Positions 39,314-47,717 of a stretch of DNA of 64,000 nucleotides are shown here, piece after piece. This DNA is from Lysobacter oculi (GTDB taxonomy: Bacteria > Pseudomonadota > Gammaproteobacteria > Xanthomonadales > Xanthomonadaceae): assembly GCF_003293695.1 (NCBI RefSeq), contig NZ_CP029556.1:506001-570000 (forward strand), in the 5' to 3' direction. The notes beneath the pieces were generated by a model. It made no database searches. It worked only from the letters and a program-made list of their open reading frames with translations, and was not told the origin of the DNA. The translations under genes were made by a program, and so were the position numbers. Position 1 is the stretch's first letter. Every line of letters starts with the position of its first letter.

Positions 39314-40255
39314 TCAGTGGGCGATGGCCGGCAGCCCGCGCATTCTGCGGATGCCGGTCACCACGGCCACGATCACCGCGCCCGCGGCGATGCCGACGCC
39401 GGCGTTGAACAGGTTTTGCCACAGCCAGCCCGGGGTCATGCGGTGCGCCGCCTCGGCCATGTGGTGCAGGGCCGGGATGCCGTGGACCAGGATGCCGCCA
39501 CCGACCAGGAACATGGCCGCGGTACCCGCCCAGGACAGGAACTTCATCAGCTTGGGCGCGAAGGCCAGGATGCCGCGGCCGAGCGCGCGGGTGAAATTGC
39601 CGGCGCCTTCGCGGTTGAGGCGCAGGCCCAGGTCGTCGAGCTTGACGATGCCGGCGACCAGTCCGTACACGCCGACCGTCATGATCAGCGCGATCGCCAC
39701 CAGCACCGCGAGCTGCTTCATGAACGGCACGTTGGCCACGGTGCCGAGCGAAATCACGATGATTTCGGCCGACAGGATGAAATCGGTGCGGATGGCGCCT
39801 TTGATCTTGTCCTTTTCGAAGGCAACCATGTCCACGTTTTCGTCCTGCACGGCGTGGATACGCTCGGCGTGGTGCGCCTCGTCGTCGGCCGGGCGGTGCA
39901 GGAAGCGGTGAGCCAGCTTCTCCACGCCTTCATAGCAGAGGAATGCGCCGCCGATCATCAGCAGCGGCGTGATCAGCGGGATGTTGATGCCCTGGCCGTG
40001 CAACCACTTCTCCAGCGCGGCGATGGCCAGAGCCGCCGGCACCAGGATCGCCTTGTTCACCATCGAGCCCTTGGCCACCGCCCAGACCACCGGTAGCTCG
40101 CGGTCGGCCTGGATGCCGCTGACCTGTTGCGCGTTCAGGGCAAGGTCGTCGCCCAGCACGCCGGCGGTCTTCTTGGTGGCGACCTTGGTCATCACCGAGA
40201 TGTCGTCGAGCAGGGTGGCGATGTCGTCGAAGAGGGCGAAGAAGCTCGAAGCCAT
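39314..40255 (-). CDS. DUF808 family inner-membrane protein (YedI-like)
   Basis: 313 residues from the ATG at 40255 (ASSFFALFDDIATLLDDISV), which is the conserved start of the family; upstream codons are rejected. The signature VMTKVATKKTAGVLGDDLALNAQQV is followed by about seven hydrophobic segments (for example AILVPAALAIAALEKWL, LAVLVAIALIMTVGVYGLVAG). Role unknown across the family. Stands alone between a pseudogene and rlmJ. Confidence 0.88.
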   Translation of the reverse strand: MASSFFALFDDIATLLDDISVMTKVATKKTAGVLGDDLALNAQQVSGIQADRELPVVWAVAKGSMVNKAILVPAALAIAALEKWLHGQGINIPLITPLLMIGGAFLCYEGVEKLAHRFLHRPADDEAHHAERIHAVQDENVDMVAFEKDKIKGAIRTDFILSAEIIVISLGTVANVPFMKQLAVLVAIALIMTVGVYGLVAGIVKLDDLGLRLNREGAGNFTRALGRGILAFAPKLMKFLSWAGTAAMFLVGGGILVHGIPALHHMAEAAHRMTPGWLWQNLFNAGVGIAAGAVIVAVVTGIRRMRGLPAIAH

Positions 40256-40326
40256 GGGAGTGCGATCTGCGCGGAAGGTGGGCGATTCTCGCACGCGGCC
40301 GCGCGATGGGCGCGTGGTGGCGCGGC

Positions 40327-41181
40327 TCAGGCCGGCGCGCGCAGCCACTCGACGTGGGCGCGGCCGTGGCCGTCTTCGCCCAGCATCCGGGCGAGGATGC
40401 GCAGCGGTTGCGCCAGCGCCGCATCGAACTGCCAGGGCGCGTTCAAGACCAGCAGGCCGCTGCCGTTCATGCGCAGCGGCGAGTCGTCCCGCCGCACCAT
40501 CAGCTCGATGCGCAGCGCCGACCTGGCCGGCACCGTGGCGGCACGACGATGGAACGACGCCAGCGCACGGCCCAGCTTGATCGGGTACCAGAGTGCGACC
40601 ATGCCCTGCGGCCAGCGGGTCAGGCCATCGCGGATGGCGGCGAGCGCGGTGTCGAATTCGGCCAGCTGCGCCTCGTACGGCGGGTCGATGAGGACGAGGC
40701 CGCGATTGAGCCGGGTGGCGCCGGCCTTGGGCGGCAGCAGCGCCTTCATCGCCGCGTAGCCATCGCGTTCGTGCACGGCGATGCGGGGATCACGCGTCAG
40801 GACGGCCTTCAATGCTTCGGCTTCGCCCGGCTGCAGTTCGCAGGCGGCGATGCGGTCTTCGGCACGCAGCGCATGGGCCAGCAGCCAGGGCGAGCCGGGA
40901 TAGGCATCATCCCCATGCTGCGCGCGGCAGGCGGCCACGGCGGCCAGGTAACGGTCGAGCAGCGGGTCCAGCCCCGGCGCCAGCCTGGCGATGCCGCCTT
41001 CGGACTCGCCGGTGCGCGTGGCCTCGTCGCCTGAGAGCGCGTACAGGCCGCGACCGGCATGTGTGTCCAGCGCGAAACAGGGCGCGGGCTTGCTGGTCAG
41101 CGCGTCGCAGAGAGCGAGCAGCACGACATGCTTGAGCACGTCGGCGTGGTTGCCGGCATGGAAACCGTGGCGATAGTTCAT
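40327..41181 (-). CDS. rlmJ: 23S rRNA (adenine(2030)-N6)-methyltransferase RlmJ
   Basis: 284 residues from the ATG at 41181, the family start NYRHGFHAGNHADVLKHVVL. SAM-binding region around ALDTHAGRGLYAL, and the catalytic DPPYE at LVLIDPPYEAQLAEF typical of N6-adenine methyltransferases. It methylates A2030 of 23S rRNA. The upstream 69 bases are shared with the divergent creB and should hold both promoters. Confidence 0.95.
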   Translation of the reverse strand: MNYRHGFHAGNHADVLKHVVLLALCDALTSKPAPCFALDTHAGRGLYALSGDEATRTGESEGGIARLAPGLDPLLDRYLAAVAACRAQHGDDAYPGSPWLLAHALRAEDRIAACELQPGEAEALKAVLTRDPRIAVHERDGYAAMKALLPPKAGATRLNRGLVLIDPPYEAQLAEFDTALAAIRDGLTRWPQGMVALWYPIKLGRALASFHRRAATVPARSALRIELMVRRDDSPLRMNGSGLLVLNAPWQFDAALAQPLRILARMLGEDGHGRAHVEWLRAPA

Positions 41182-41250
41182 CGCCGCATTCTCGCACCGA
41201 CTTCGCATTGGCCACACATGCGGGCCCGATGGCGCGGTTAGGATGCGGCC

Positions 41251-41931
41251 ATGCCGACGATCCTGCTTGCCGAAGACGAGTCAGCCATCGCCCAGACCGT
41301 GCTGTACGCGCTGCGTGCGGAAGGCTGGCAGGCCGAACACGTGATGCTGGGCGGCGAAGTGCTGCCGAGGCTGCGGCGCGGCGGCATCGACCTGCTGATT
41401 CTGGATGTGGGATTGCCCGATGCCAGCGGCTTCGAAGTCTGTCGCGCGCTGCGTGCGGAGTCGGAAGTGCCGGTGATCTTTCTGACCGCGCGCGATGGCG
41501 AGGTCGATCGCGTGCTCGGCCTGGAGCTGGGCGGCGATGACTATGTGCCGAAGCCGTTCTCGCCGCGCGAGCTGGTGGCGCGGGTGCGTGCGCGGCTGCG
41601 TCGGGTCTCGGCGCCGGTGGCGGAAGGCTGGCGCGTGCACGGACGCTTCGGCGTGGACGAAGCCGGCCACCGCATCCGCTTCGACCAGCATGTGCTCGAC
41701 CTGACCCGTTACGAATATGGCCTGCTCGCAGCGCTGCTGCTGCGGCCCGGCGCGGTGCTGACCCGCGCGCAGTTGATGGACCGCGTCTGGGGCGATGCGC
41801 TGGACAGCGGCGACCGCACCGTGGACACCCACGTCAAGACGGTGCGCGCCAAGCTGCGCGAGGTGGATGCGGCGGCGGATCCCATCCACACCCATCGTGG
41901 GCTGGGCTATTCGCTGGACGTCGGCGGATGA
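41251..41931 (+). CDS. creB: Response regulator CreB
   Basis: 226 residues: receiver domain with acidic pocket AEDE, phosphoacceptor D52 (LLILDVGLPD) and conserved Lys in YVPKPFSPREL, followed by an OmpR/PhoB winged helix ending THRGLGYSLDV. Assigned to CreB because creC and creD follow directly and a CreB-binding tag precedes creD. Stop and creC start overlap by four bases. Confidence 0.92.
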   Translation: MPTILLAEDESAIAQTVLYALRAEGWQAEHVMLGGEVLPRLRRGGIDLLILDVGLPDASGFEVCRALRAESEVPVIFLTARDGEVDRVLGLELGGDDYVPKPFSPRELVARVRARLRRVSAPVAEGWRVHGRFGVDEAGHRIRFDQHVLDLTRYEYGLLAALLLRPGAVLTRAQLMDRVWGDALDSGDRTVDTHVKTVRAKLREVDAAADPIHTHRGLGYSLDVGG

Positions 41932-43364
41932 GGGTCGGGCTGCGCGTCCTGCTGGGCTACTTCGCCATCGTCGCGCTGATCGGCGTGCTGCTGGCCCAGG
42001 TCTTCGTGCAGCAGATCAAGCCGGGTGTGCGGCAGGCGATGGAAGACACGCTCATCGACACCGCCAACCTGCTGGCGGAACTGGCCGCCGACGACATGAA
42101 AGCCGGGCGGCTGGCCGACGGGCGCTTCGCCGCCGCCGTCGCCTCCAACCAGCACCGCGACGTGGGCGCGGCGATCTACGGCTTCGACAAGCGGCGCACC
42201 GCTTACCGCATCAGCGTGACCGACGCGCGCGGCATCGTGGTCTACGACAGCGAGGGCCGCGACATCGGCCGCGACAATTCCAGATGGAACGATGTGGCGC
42301 GCACGCTAGCCGGCGAATACGGCGCGCGTTCCAGCCCGGAGACGCCGGGTGACACGCAGCACTCGGTGATGCATGTGGCGGCGCCGATCCTGGACGGTGG
42401 CCGGATCATTGGCGTGCTGACCGTGGCCAAGCCCAACCGTACCGTGGCGCCGTTCATCGAGCGCAGCCAGCGCAAGGTGCGCGATGCCGGCATCGGCCTG
42501 CTGGTGGCGGCGCTGGTGGTGGGCATCGCGGTGGCGTGGTGGATCAGCAGCCAGCTCGGGCGCCTGCGCCGCTATGCCGATGCGGTGACGCGCGGCGAGC
42601 GTGCCACGCCGCCGAAGGCGCATGGCGAATTCGGCGAACTGGGCCGTGCGCTGGCGACGATGCGCGAGAAGCTGGAAGGCAAGCAGTACGTGGAGGAATA
42701 CGTCCACGCGCTGACGCATGAATTGAAGTCGCCACTGGCGGCGATCCGCGGCAGCGCGGAACTCTTGGATGACGATGCCGGCACCATGCGCGAGGACGAA
42801 CGCGCGCGCTTCGTCGGGATCATCCGCGAGCAGGGTGACCGGCTGGCGCAGATGGTCGACAAGCTGCTGGCGCTGGCGGCGGTGGAGCACCGGCAGCGGA
42901 TCGAATCGCCACGCCGCCTGGCCGTTGCGGATCTGCTGGGCGAGGCGGCGGGTGATGCCGCATCGCGGGCGCAGGCGGCGAACGTGCGGCTGCAGCTGCG
43001 CCCGGTCGATGACGCCCTGATGGTGGAAGGCGACGGCTTCCTGCTGCGGCAGGCGCTGGGCAACTTCATCGACAACGCCATTGCGTTCTCGCCGGTGGGC
43101 GGCGAAGTGGAGATCGCCGCGCGACGCGAGAGCGACCGCATCGACATCGACATCCGTGACCACGGCCGCGGCGTGCCGGACTACGCACGCGACCGCGTGT
43201 TCGAGCGTTTCTATTCGCTGGCGCGCCCGGATGGCGGCAGCCGCAGCAGCGGGCTGGGGCTCTCGTTCGTGGCGGAAGTCGCGGCCCTGCACGGCGGCGA
43301 GGCCGCGCTTCGCAACATCGATGCGGGCGGTGCGCTCGCCACGTTGTCGCTGCCGGCGGCCTGA
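41928..43364 (+). CDS. creC: Sensor histidine kinase CreC
   Basis: 478 residues. TM1 at the N-terminus (VLLGYFAIVALIGVLLAQVF), a periplasmic sensor of ~150 residues, TM2 near residue 190 (GIGLLVAALVVGIAVAWWI), HAMP, the phosphorylated His in HALTHELKSPLAAIRG, and an ATPase domain with NFIDNAIAFSP and GLGLSFVAEVAAL. It pairs with CreB; in enterobacteria the pair responds to carbon source and envelope conditions, including beta-lactam stress. Confidence 0.93.
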   Translation: MRVGLRVLLGYFAIVALIGVLLAQVFVQQIKPGVRQAMEDTLIDTANLLAELAADDMKAGRLADGRFAAAVASNQHRDVGAAIYGFDKRRTAYRISVTDARGIVVYDSEGRDIGRDNSRWNDVARTLAGEYGARSSPETPGDTQHSVMHVAAPILDGGRIIGVLTVAKPNRTVAPFIERSQRKVRDAGIGLLVAALVVGIAVAWWISSQLGRLRRYADAVTRGERATPPKAHGEFGELGRALATMREKLEGKQYVEEYVHALTHELKSPLAAIRGSAELLDDDAGTMREDERARFVGIIREQGDRLAQMVDKLLALAAVEHRQRIESPRRLAVADLLGEAAGDAASRAQAANVRLQLRPVDDALMVEGDGFLLRQALGNFIDNAIAFSPVGGEVEIAARRESDRIDIDIRDHGRGVPDYARDRVFERFYSLARPDGGSRSSGLGLSFVAEVAALHGGEAALRNIDAGGALATLSLPAA

Positions 43365-43376
43365 GAAACGCCACGC

Positions 43377-43392
43377 TTCACCGCCGCTTCAC
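43377..43392 (+). promoter_or_regulatory. cre tag (CreB binding site) upstream of creD
   Basis: TTCAC-N6-TTCAC, a perfect match to the CreB recognition repeat, 72 bases before the creD ATG. It predicts that creD is a CreB-activated gene here. Confidence 0.85.
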
Positions 43393-43463
43393 CGAAGCCG
43401 CATCGTCCTCCCACATCCGCACGCCACGCTGGCCGCGTCCTCAAGGAAAAGTGGGAGCGGAGC

Positions 43464-44879
43464 ATGAAGCTGTGGTTGAAGATCGCGATGGTCGGGGCGA
43501 TGACGCTGGCCATCCTGGTGCCGTTGATGATGGTGCGCGGGGTGATTTCCGAGCGCCAGCGTTATCGCGACGAGGCGGTGGCCGACATCGCTGCCAACAT
43601 CGGGCGCGCGCAGGTGCTGGCCGGGCCGGTGCTGGTGGTGCCGTACACCGAAGTGCTGGTGCGGCAGGTGCAGGACGGCGCGGGCGGCACGCGTGCGGTG
43701 AGCGAGCGGCGCGAAGGGCACTGGAATTTATTCCCGTCCACGCTGCAGGCGGACGGCAAGCTGGCGCCGGACGTGCGCAAGCGCGGCCTGCACGCGGTGC
43801 GCATCTACGAATGGCAGGGCGAGTTGAAGGCCGCGTTCAACGCGCGCATTCCCGATGACGCGCCGGCCGGCAGCGAGCGGGTGGTCGGGAAGCCGTTCCT
43901 GTCGTGGGGCATCAGCGACGTGCGCGGCCTGCGCGGCACGCCGGTGATCGAGGTCGCCGGGCAGCGCGTGCGGGCCGAACAGGGCAGTGGCGTGTCAGCG
44001 ACGATGATCAAGGTGGACACGCCCTCCGACACGGACCGGGTGAGTGCGGTGCCTGCCGGTGCGATGGTCAACACCGCCAACGGTCCCGGCCTGCACGTGC
44101 GGCTGGAACAGGCGCAGGCGGGCCAGGTGCTGAAGTTCGACACCCGGTTGGCGCTGAACCTGGCCGGCACCGAGCGCTTCGCGGTGCTGCCGGTGGGCGC
44201 GAGCAACGATCTGCGCCTGCGCTCCGCGTGGCCGCACCCGAGCTTCAGCGGCCTGCTGCCGCGCCATGACATCCGCCCGGATGGCTTCGAAGCGCACTGG
44301 CAGGTGGATGCGCTGGCGACCAACGCGCAGCAGCTGTGGACGCAGGGCGAGTGGATGGCCAACGGCAGCGATATCGCGCAGGTCTCGCTGCTCGACCCGA
44401 TCAACCCCTATCTGCAGGCCGACCGCGCCACCAAGTACGGCGTGCTGTTCGTGGTGCTGACCTTCGTCGGCTTCTTCATGTTCGAACTGATCAAGCAGGT
44501 CGCGGTGCATCCCATCCAGTACGCGCTGGTCGGCTTGGCGATCGCCATCTTCTTCCTGCTGCTGGTGAGCCTGTCGGAGCACATCGCGTTCGGCTGGTCC
44601 TACGTCATCGCGGCGGTGGCCTGCATCGGGCTGATCGGCTTCTATCTGAGCGCGGTGCTGAAGAGTCGCGCGCGCGGCATGGCCTTCGCCGGCATGTTGG
44701 CGATGCTCTACGCCGCGCTCTACGGCCTGCTGGTGCTGGAGGACAACGCGCTCGCGGTCGGTGCCGGGCTGCTGTTCGCCATCCTCGCCGCGATCATGGT
44801 GGCGACGCGCAAGGTGGACTGGTACGCGCTGGGCGGCACTCGCATCGCGCCACCGCTGCCGCGCCCGCAGGCGGACTGA
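43464..44879 (+). CDS. creD: Inner-membrane protein CreD
   Basis: 471 residues. N-terminal TM (LKIAMVGAMTLAILVPLMMV), a long periplasmic domain, then five to six TM segments in the last third (YGVLFVVLTFVGFFMFELI, LVGLAIAIFFLLLVSLSEHIAF and following). The VHPIQYALVGLA...FFLLLLSLSEH-type block is characteristic of CreD. Expressed from its own CreB-controlled site; loss or overexpression in other bacteria alters beta-lactam and colicin E2 responses. Confidence 0.93.
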   Translation: MKLWLKIAMVGAMTLAILVPLMMVRGVISERQRYRDEAVADIAANIGRAQVLAGPVLVVPYTEVLVRQVQDGAGGTRAVSERREGHWNLFPSTLQADGKLAPDVRKRGLHAVRIYEWQGELKAAFNARIPDDAPAGSERVVGKPFLSWGISDVRGLRGTPVIEVAGQRVRAEQGSGVSATMIKVDTPSDTDRVSAVPAGAMVNTANGPGLHVRLEQAQAGQVLKFDTRLALNLAGTERFAVLPVGASNDLRLRSAWPHPSFSGLLPRHDIRPDGFEAHWQVDALATNAQQLWTQGEWMANGSDIAQVSLLDPINPYLQADRATKYGVLFVVLTFVGFFMFELIKQVAVHPIQYALVGLAIAIFFLLLVSLSEHIAFGWSYVIAAVACIGLIGFYLSAVLKSRARGMAFAGMLAMLYAALYGLLVLEDNALAVGAGLLFAILAAIMVATRKVDWYALGGTRIAPPLPRPQAD

Positions 44880-44942
44880 TGCATGCAGCGGGTGGTGCCA
44901 TGCCGCCCGCTTCCTTCTTCCACCTATTCCGGAGTGTCCGCG

Positions 44943-45851
44943 ATGAAAGTCGCCGCCTGTCGTTACCCGCTCACCGCGCCGCGCGATTTCAGCGCTTTCG
45001 CCGACAAGCAATACGCATTGCTCGCCGAAGCCCAGTCCGCCGGTGCCGACCTCGTGGTGCTGCCGGAATACCTGTCGCTGGAACTGGCGGGGATGCTGGA
45101 TGACGCGACCCGCGGCGATCCGCATGCATCACTCCTCGTGCTGCAGGCCTTCCACGAGGACTGGATAGCGCTGTTCTCGCAGCTGGCGATGTCGCTGCGG
45201 CTGCACATCAACGCCGGCAGCTTCATGGTCGATGTGGGCGGCGGGCGCTTCCGCAACCGCAGCCATCTGTTCGCGCCGGATGGCCGGCATCTCTGGCAGG
45301 ACAAGCTGCGGCTGACCGCGTTCGAGAAGCGGCTCGGCGTGATCGCGTCCGGCGATGCGCTCAAGGTGTTCGATGTCGAAGGCGTGCGGGCCGGCATCGC
45401 GGTGGGCTACGACTGCGAATTCCCGCTGCCGGTGCGGGCGCAATGCGAAGCCGGCGCGCGGCTGCTGCTGGTGCCTGGTGCGGGCGGCAGCGTGGCCGAT
45501 GCCAGCCGCCTGCGCGTCGGTTGCCTGGCGCGGGCGCTGGAGAACCGGTGCTTCGTCGCGCAGGCCGCGCTGTCGGGCGATGCGTCGTGGTCACCGTGGC
45601 TGGGCGAAGGCGTGGGCGAAGCCGCGCTCATCGCGCCGATGGATGTGGGCCTGCCGCAGGACGGGATGATCGTGGAGACCGGCCCGCGCCGGCATTGGGC
45701 CATCGCCGATCTGGATTTCGCGGCACTGGAAGCGAGCCGCGCCGTGGCGGAGGTGGCGAATGACCGCGACTGGGCATCGCAATACTTCCCCACCATCCAG
45801 CGCGCGCGGCTGGAAGCAGGCCCGGATGCGGAAGTGAAGCGCGTGGCGTAA
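44943..45851 (+). CDS. Carbon-nitrogen hydrolase (nitrilase superfamily)
   Basis: 302 residues from the ATG at 44943 behind GGAGTG. The catalytic triad is visible: Glu in VVLPEYLSLEL, Lys in WQDKLRLTAFEK and Cys in AVGYDCEFPLPVR. It hydrolyses a C-N bond, probably of an amide; the subgroup with YDCEFP is often annotated as an aliphatic amidase-like or omega-amidase relative. It stands after creD but with its own ribosome site; no functional link to creD is evident. Confidence 0.88.
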   Translation: MKVAACRYPLTAPRDFSAFADKQYALLAEAQSAGADLVVLPEYLSLELAGMLDDATRGDPHASLLVLQAFHEDWIALFSQLAMSLRLHINAGSFMVDVGGGRFRNRSHLFAPDGRHLWQDKLRLTAFEKRLGVIASGDALKVFDVEGVRAGIAVGYDCEFPLPVRAQCEAGARLLLVPGAGGSVADASRLRVGCLARALENRCFVAQAALSGDASWSPWLGEGVGEAALIAPMDVGLPQDGMIVETGPRRHWAIADLDFAALEASRAVAEVANDRDWASQYFPTIQRARLEAGPDAEVKRVA

Positions 45852-45868
45852 AACCGCGCGGCGAGCGC

Positions 45869-46465
45869 CTACACCAGCAGTGATGCGCCCGGCACCAGCC
45901 ACAGCGAGGCCAGCGCCAGCACGCTGCCAATGCCGGTCGCCGCCAGCACGTCGCTGGGGTAGTGCAGGCCCAGCACCACGCGCGAGAGCGCGACGCTGGC
46001 GGTGAACGGAATCAGCAGCCAGGCCAGCTGCGGGTAGTAGGCCAGCGCCACCAGCGTGAACGCGACCGCGTGCAGCGTGTGGCCGGAGGGGAAACTGAAC
46101 TCGTCCAGCGGCGCGACCCAGGCCCGGATGTGGCGGTCGGCGGCGAACGGGCGTGGGCGCCGCGTCCAGCGTTTCAGGCCCTTGTAGAGCAGCAGTGAGG
46201 CCACGCCGACCGCGGCCAGGTGCGCCGATGCACGCAGGCCGTCGAAGCCGTCGAACACCACCATCGCGGCCATCAGCACATACCAGAACACGCCATCGCC
46301 GAGCCGGCTGATCGCGGCGAAATAGGCGCGCGAGCCACGGAATGCGCCAAGCCCGTTGGCGCGTCGGCACCAGCGGCCTTCGTGGCGGGTGAAGCGGCGG
46401 CGGCGGCGCGGCAGCGTACCGGCGCGGGGAAGCGTGGGATGTCGCGGGTCAGGCAGCGCTCGCAT
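45869..46465 (-). CDS. PAP2-family membrane phosphatase
   Basis: 198 residues with the three PAP2 motifs: KRWTRRPRP, FSFPSGHT and SRVVLGLHYPSDVLA, plus several TM segments. Such enzymes dephosphorylate lipid phosphates. The ATG lies inside the 3' end of the glycosyltransferase gene (17-base overlap), so the two are co-translated. This pairing is common where a mannosyl or glycosyl lipid is made. Confidence 0.88.
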   Translation of the reverse strand: MRALPDPRHPTLPRAGTLPRRRRRFTRHEGRWCRRANGLGAFRGSRAYFAAISRLGDGVFWYVLMAAMVVFDGFDGLRASAHLAAVGVASLLLYKGLKRWTRRPRPFAADRHIRAWVAPLDEFSFPSGHTLHAVAFTLVALAYYPQLAWLLIPFTASVALSRVVLGLHYPSDVLAATGIGSVLALASLWLVPGASLLV

Positions 46466-47597
46466 AGTGGTTCACCTCGATGCCGGCTATCCGTTGCAGG
46501 ATTTCGTCAAAGTCGGCGGCCACGCGCTCCGGCTGCAGGCGCGAGATCGCCTCGCGCGCGTTGCGGCCCATGTCGCGTCGTGCGTCGTTATCGCTGCCGA
46601 TGCGGCAGACCGCGCGGACGAAGGCATCGTCGTCGCGGCCTTCGATGCAGGCGCCATGCACGCCGTCTTTCAGGTGCTCCTTCGCCGCGCCATAGCGGAA
46701 GGCGACGGTGGCGATGCCGCTGGCCATCGCCTCGATGGTGACGTTGCCGAAGGTCTCGGAATGGCTGGAGAACGGGAACAGGTCGGCGCTGGCGTAATGC
46801 CGCGCGCAGTCCTCGCCGCGCTGGATGCCGCGGAAGATGAAGTCCGGGTTGTCGCGCGCCAGGGCCGCGCGTTCCGGGCCGTCGCCGACCCAGATGTATT
46901 TCGCGTCCGGGCGCAGCTTCTGCAGTTCGCGGAAGGCACGCACCGACAGCGGCAGGTTTTTCTCGGCGGCGATGCGGCCGACGTAGATCACCGCGAGATC
47001 GTCCGAGCCCACGCCCCATTCGGCACGCAGCGCGTCATCGCGCCGCCCGGGATTGAACATCTGCGTGTCCACCGCGCGCGGCATGTGGGTGACCTTGTCG
47101 AAGCCGATGCCCTGCAGGAATTCCATCAGCTCGCAGGTCGGCACGATGGTCGCCGACGAGGTGTTGTGGAAGCGGCGCATCCAGCGCACCGCCAGCGGCT
47201 GCAGGAAACCGACGCCGTAATCGCGCATGTATTCGTCGAAACGGGTGTGGAAGCCGGACGAGCTGGGGATGCCGAGTTCCGCCGCCACCTTCATCGCCGA
47301 CCAGCCCAGCGGGCCTTCGGTGGCGACGTAGATCGCATCCGGGCGCTTCTCCTTCCACAGCCTGCGCAGCATCCGTGCGGCGGGGAAGCCGAAGCGCATG
47401 CCGGGATAGCGGGGAATCTGCGCGCCGGAGACCAGGGTTTCGTGTGGCTCGGCGGCGGCCGTGTCGCTGGCCTGGCGCGGTCGCACCACATCGACATCAT
47501 GGCCACGAGCGCGCAGGCCGCGTTCCAGCCCCTGCACGGTCAGGGCGACGCCATTGACCTCGGGCGGGTAGGTTTCGGTGACGATGCAGTAGCGCAT
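46449..47597 (-). CDS. GT4-family glycosyltransferase (MgtA-like)
   Basis: 382 residues. N-terminal domain starts RYCIVTETYPPEVNGVA with the glycine-rich acceptor loop, FHTRFDEYMRDYG follows, and the C-terminal nucleotide-sugar domain has VIYVGRIAAEKNLPL and FSSHSETFGNVTIEAMASG (EX7E motif). This matches GDP-mannose-dependent alpha-mannosyltransferases of the MgtA type. Probably modifies a membrane glycolipid together with the overlapping PAP2 phosphatase. Donor and acceptor are inferred. Confidence 0.85.
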   Translation of the reverse strand: MRYCIVTETYPPEVNGVALTVQGLERGLRARGHDVDVVRPRQASDTAAAEPHETLVSGAQIPRYPGMRFGFPAARMLRRLWKEKRPDAIYVATEGPLGWSAMKVAAELGIPSSSGFHTRFDEYMRDYGVGFLQPLAVRWMRRFHNTSSATIVPTCELMEFLQGIGFDKVTHMPRAVDTQMFNPGRRDDALRAEWGVGSDDLAVIYVGRIAAEKNLPLSVRAFRELQKLRPDAKYIWVGDGPERAALARDNPDFIFRGIQRGEDCARHYASADLFPFSSHSETFGNVTIEAMASGIATVAFRYGAAKEHLKDGVHGACIEGRDDDAFVRAVCRIGSDNDARRDMGRNAREAISRLQPERVAADFDEILQRIAGIEVNHYASAA

Positions 47598-47717
47598 CGC
47601 GGGCTCCAGCTGCAGGTCGACAGGCTCAGGATGCGAAGCCCCGGTTGCAAGCGGATGGCGGTGGCGTGACAGGGCGATGACATCGCGCCATCGCCCTCGC
47701 GGCCACGCCGCGCGATG

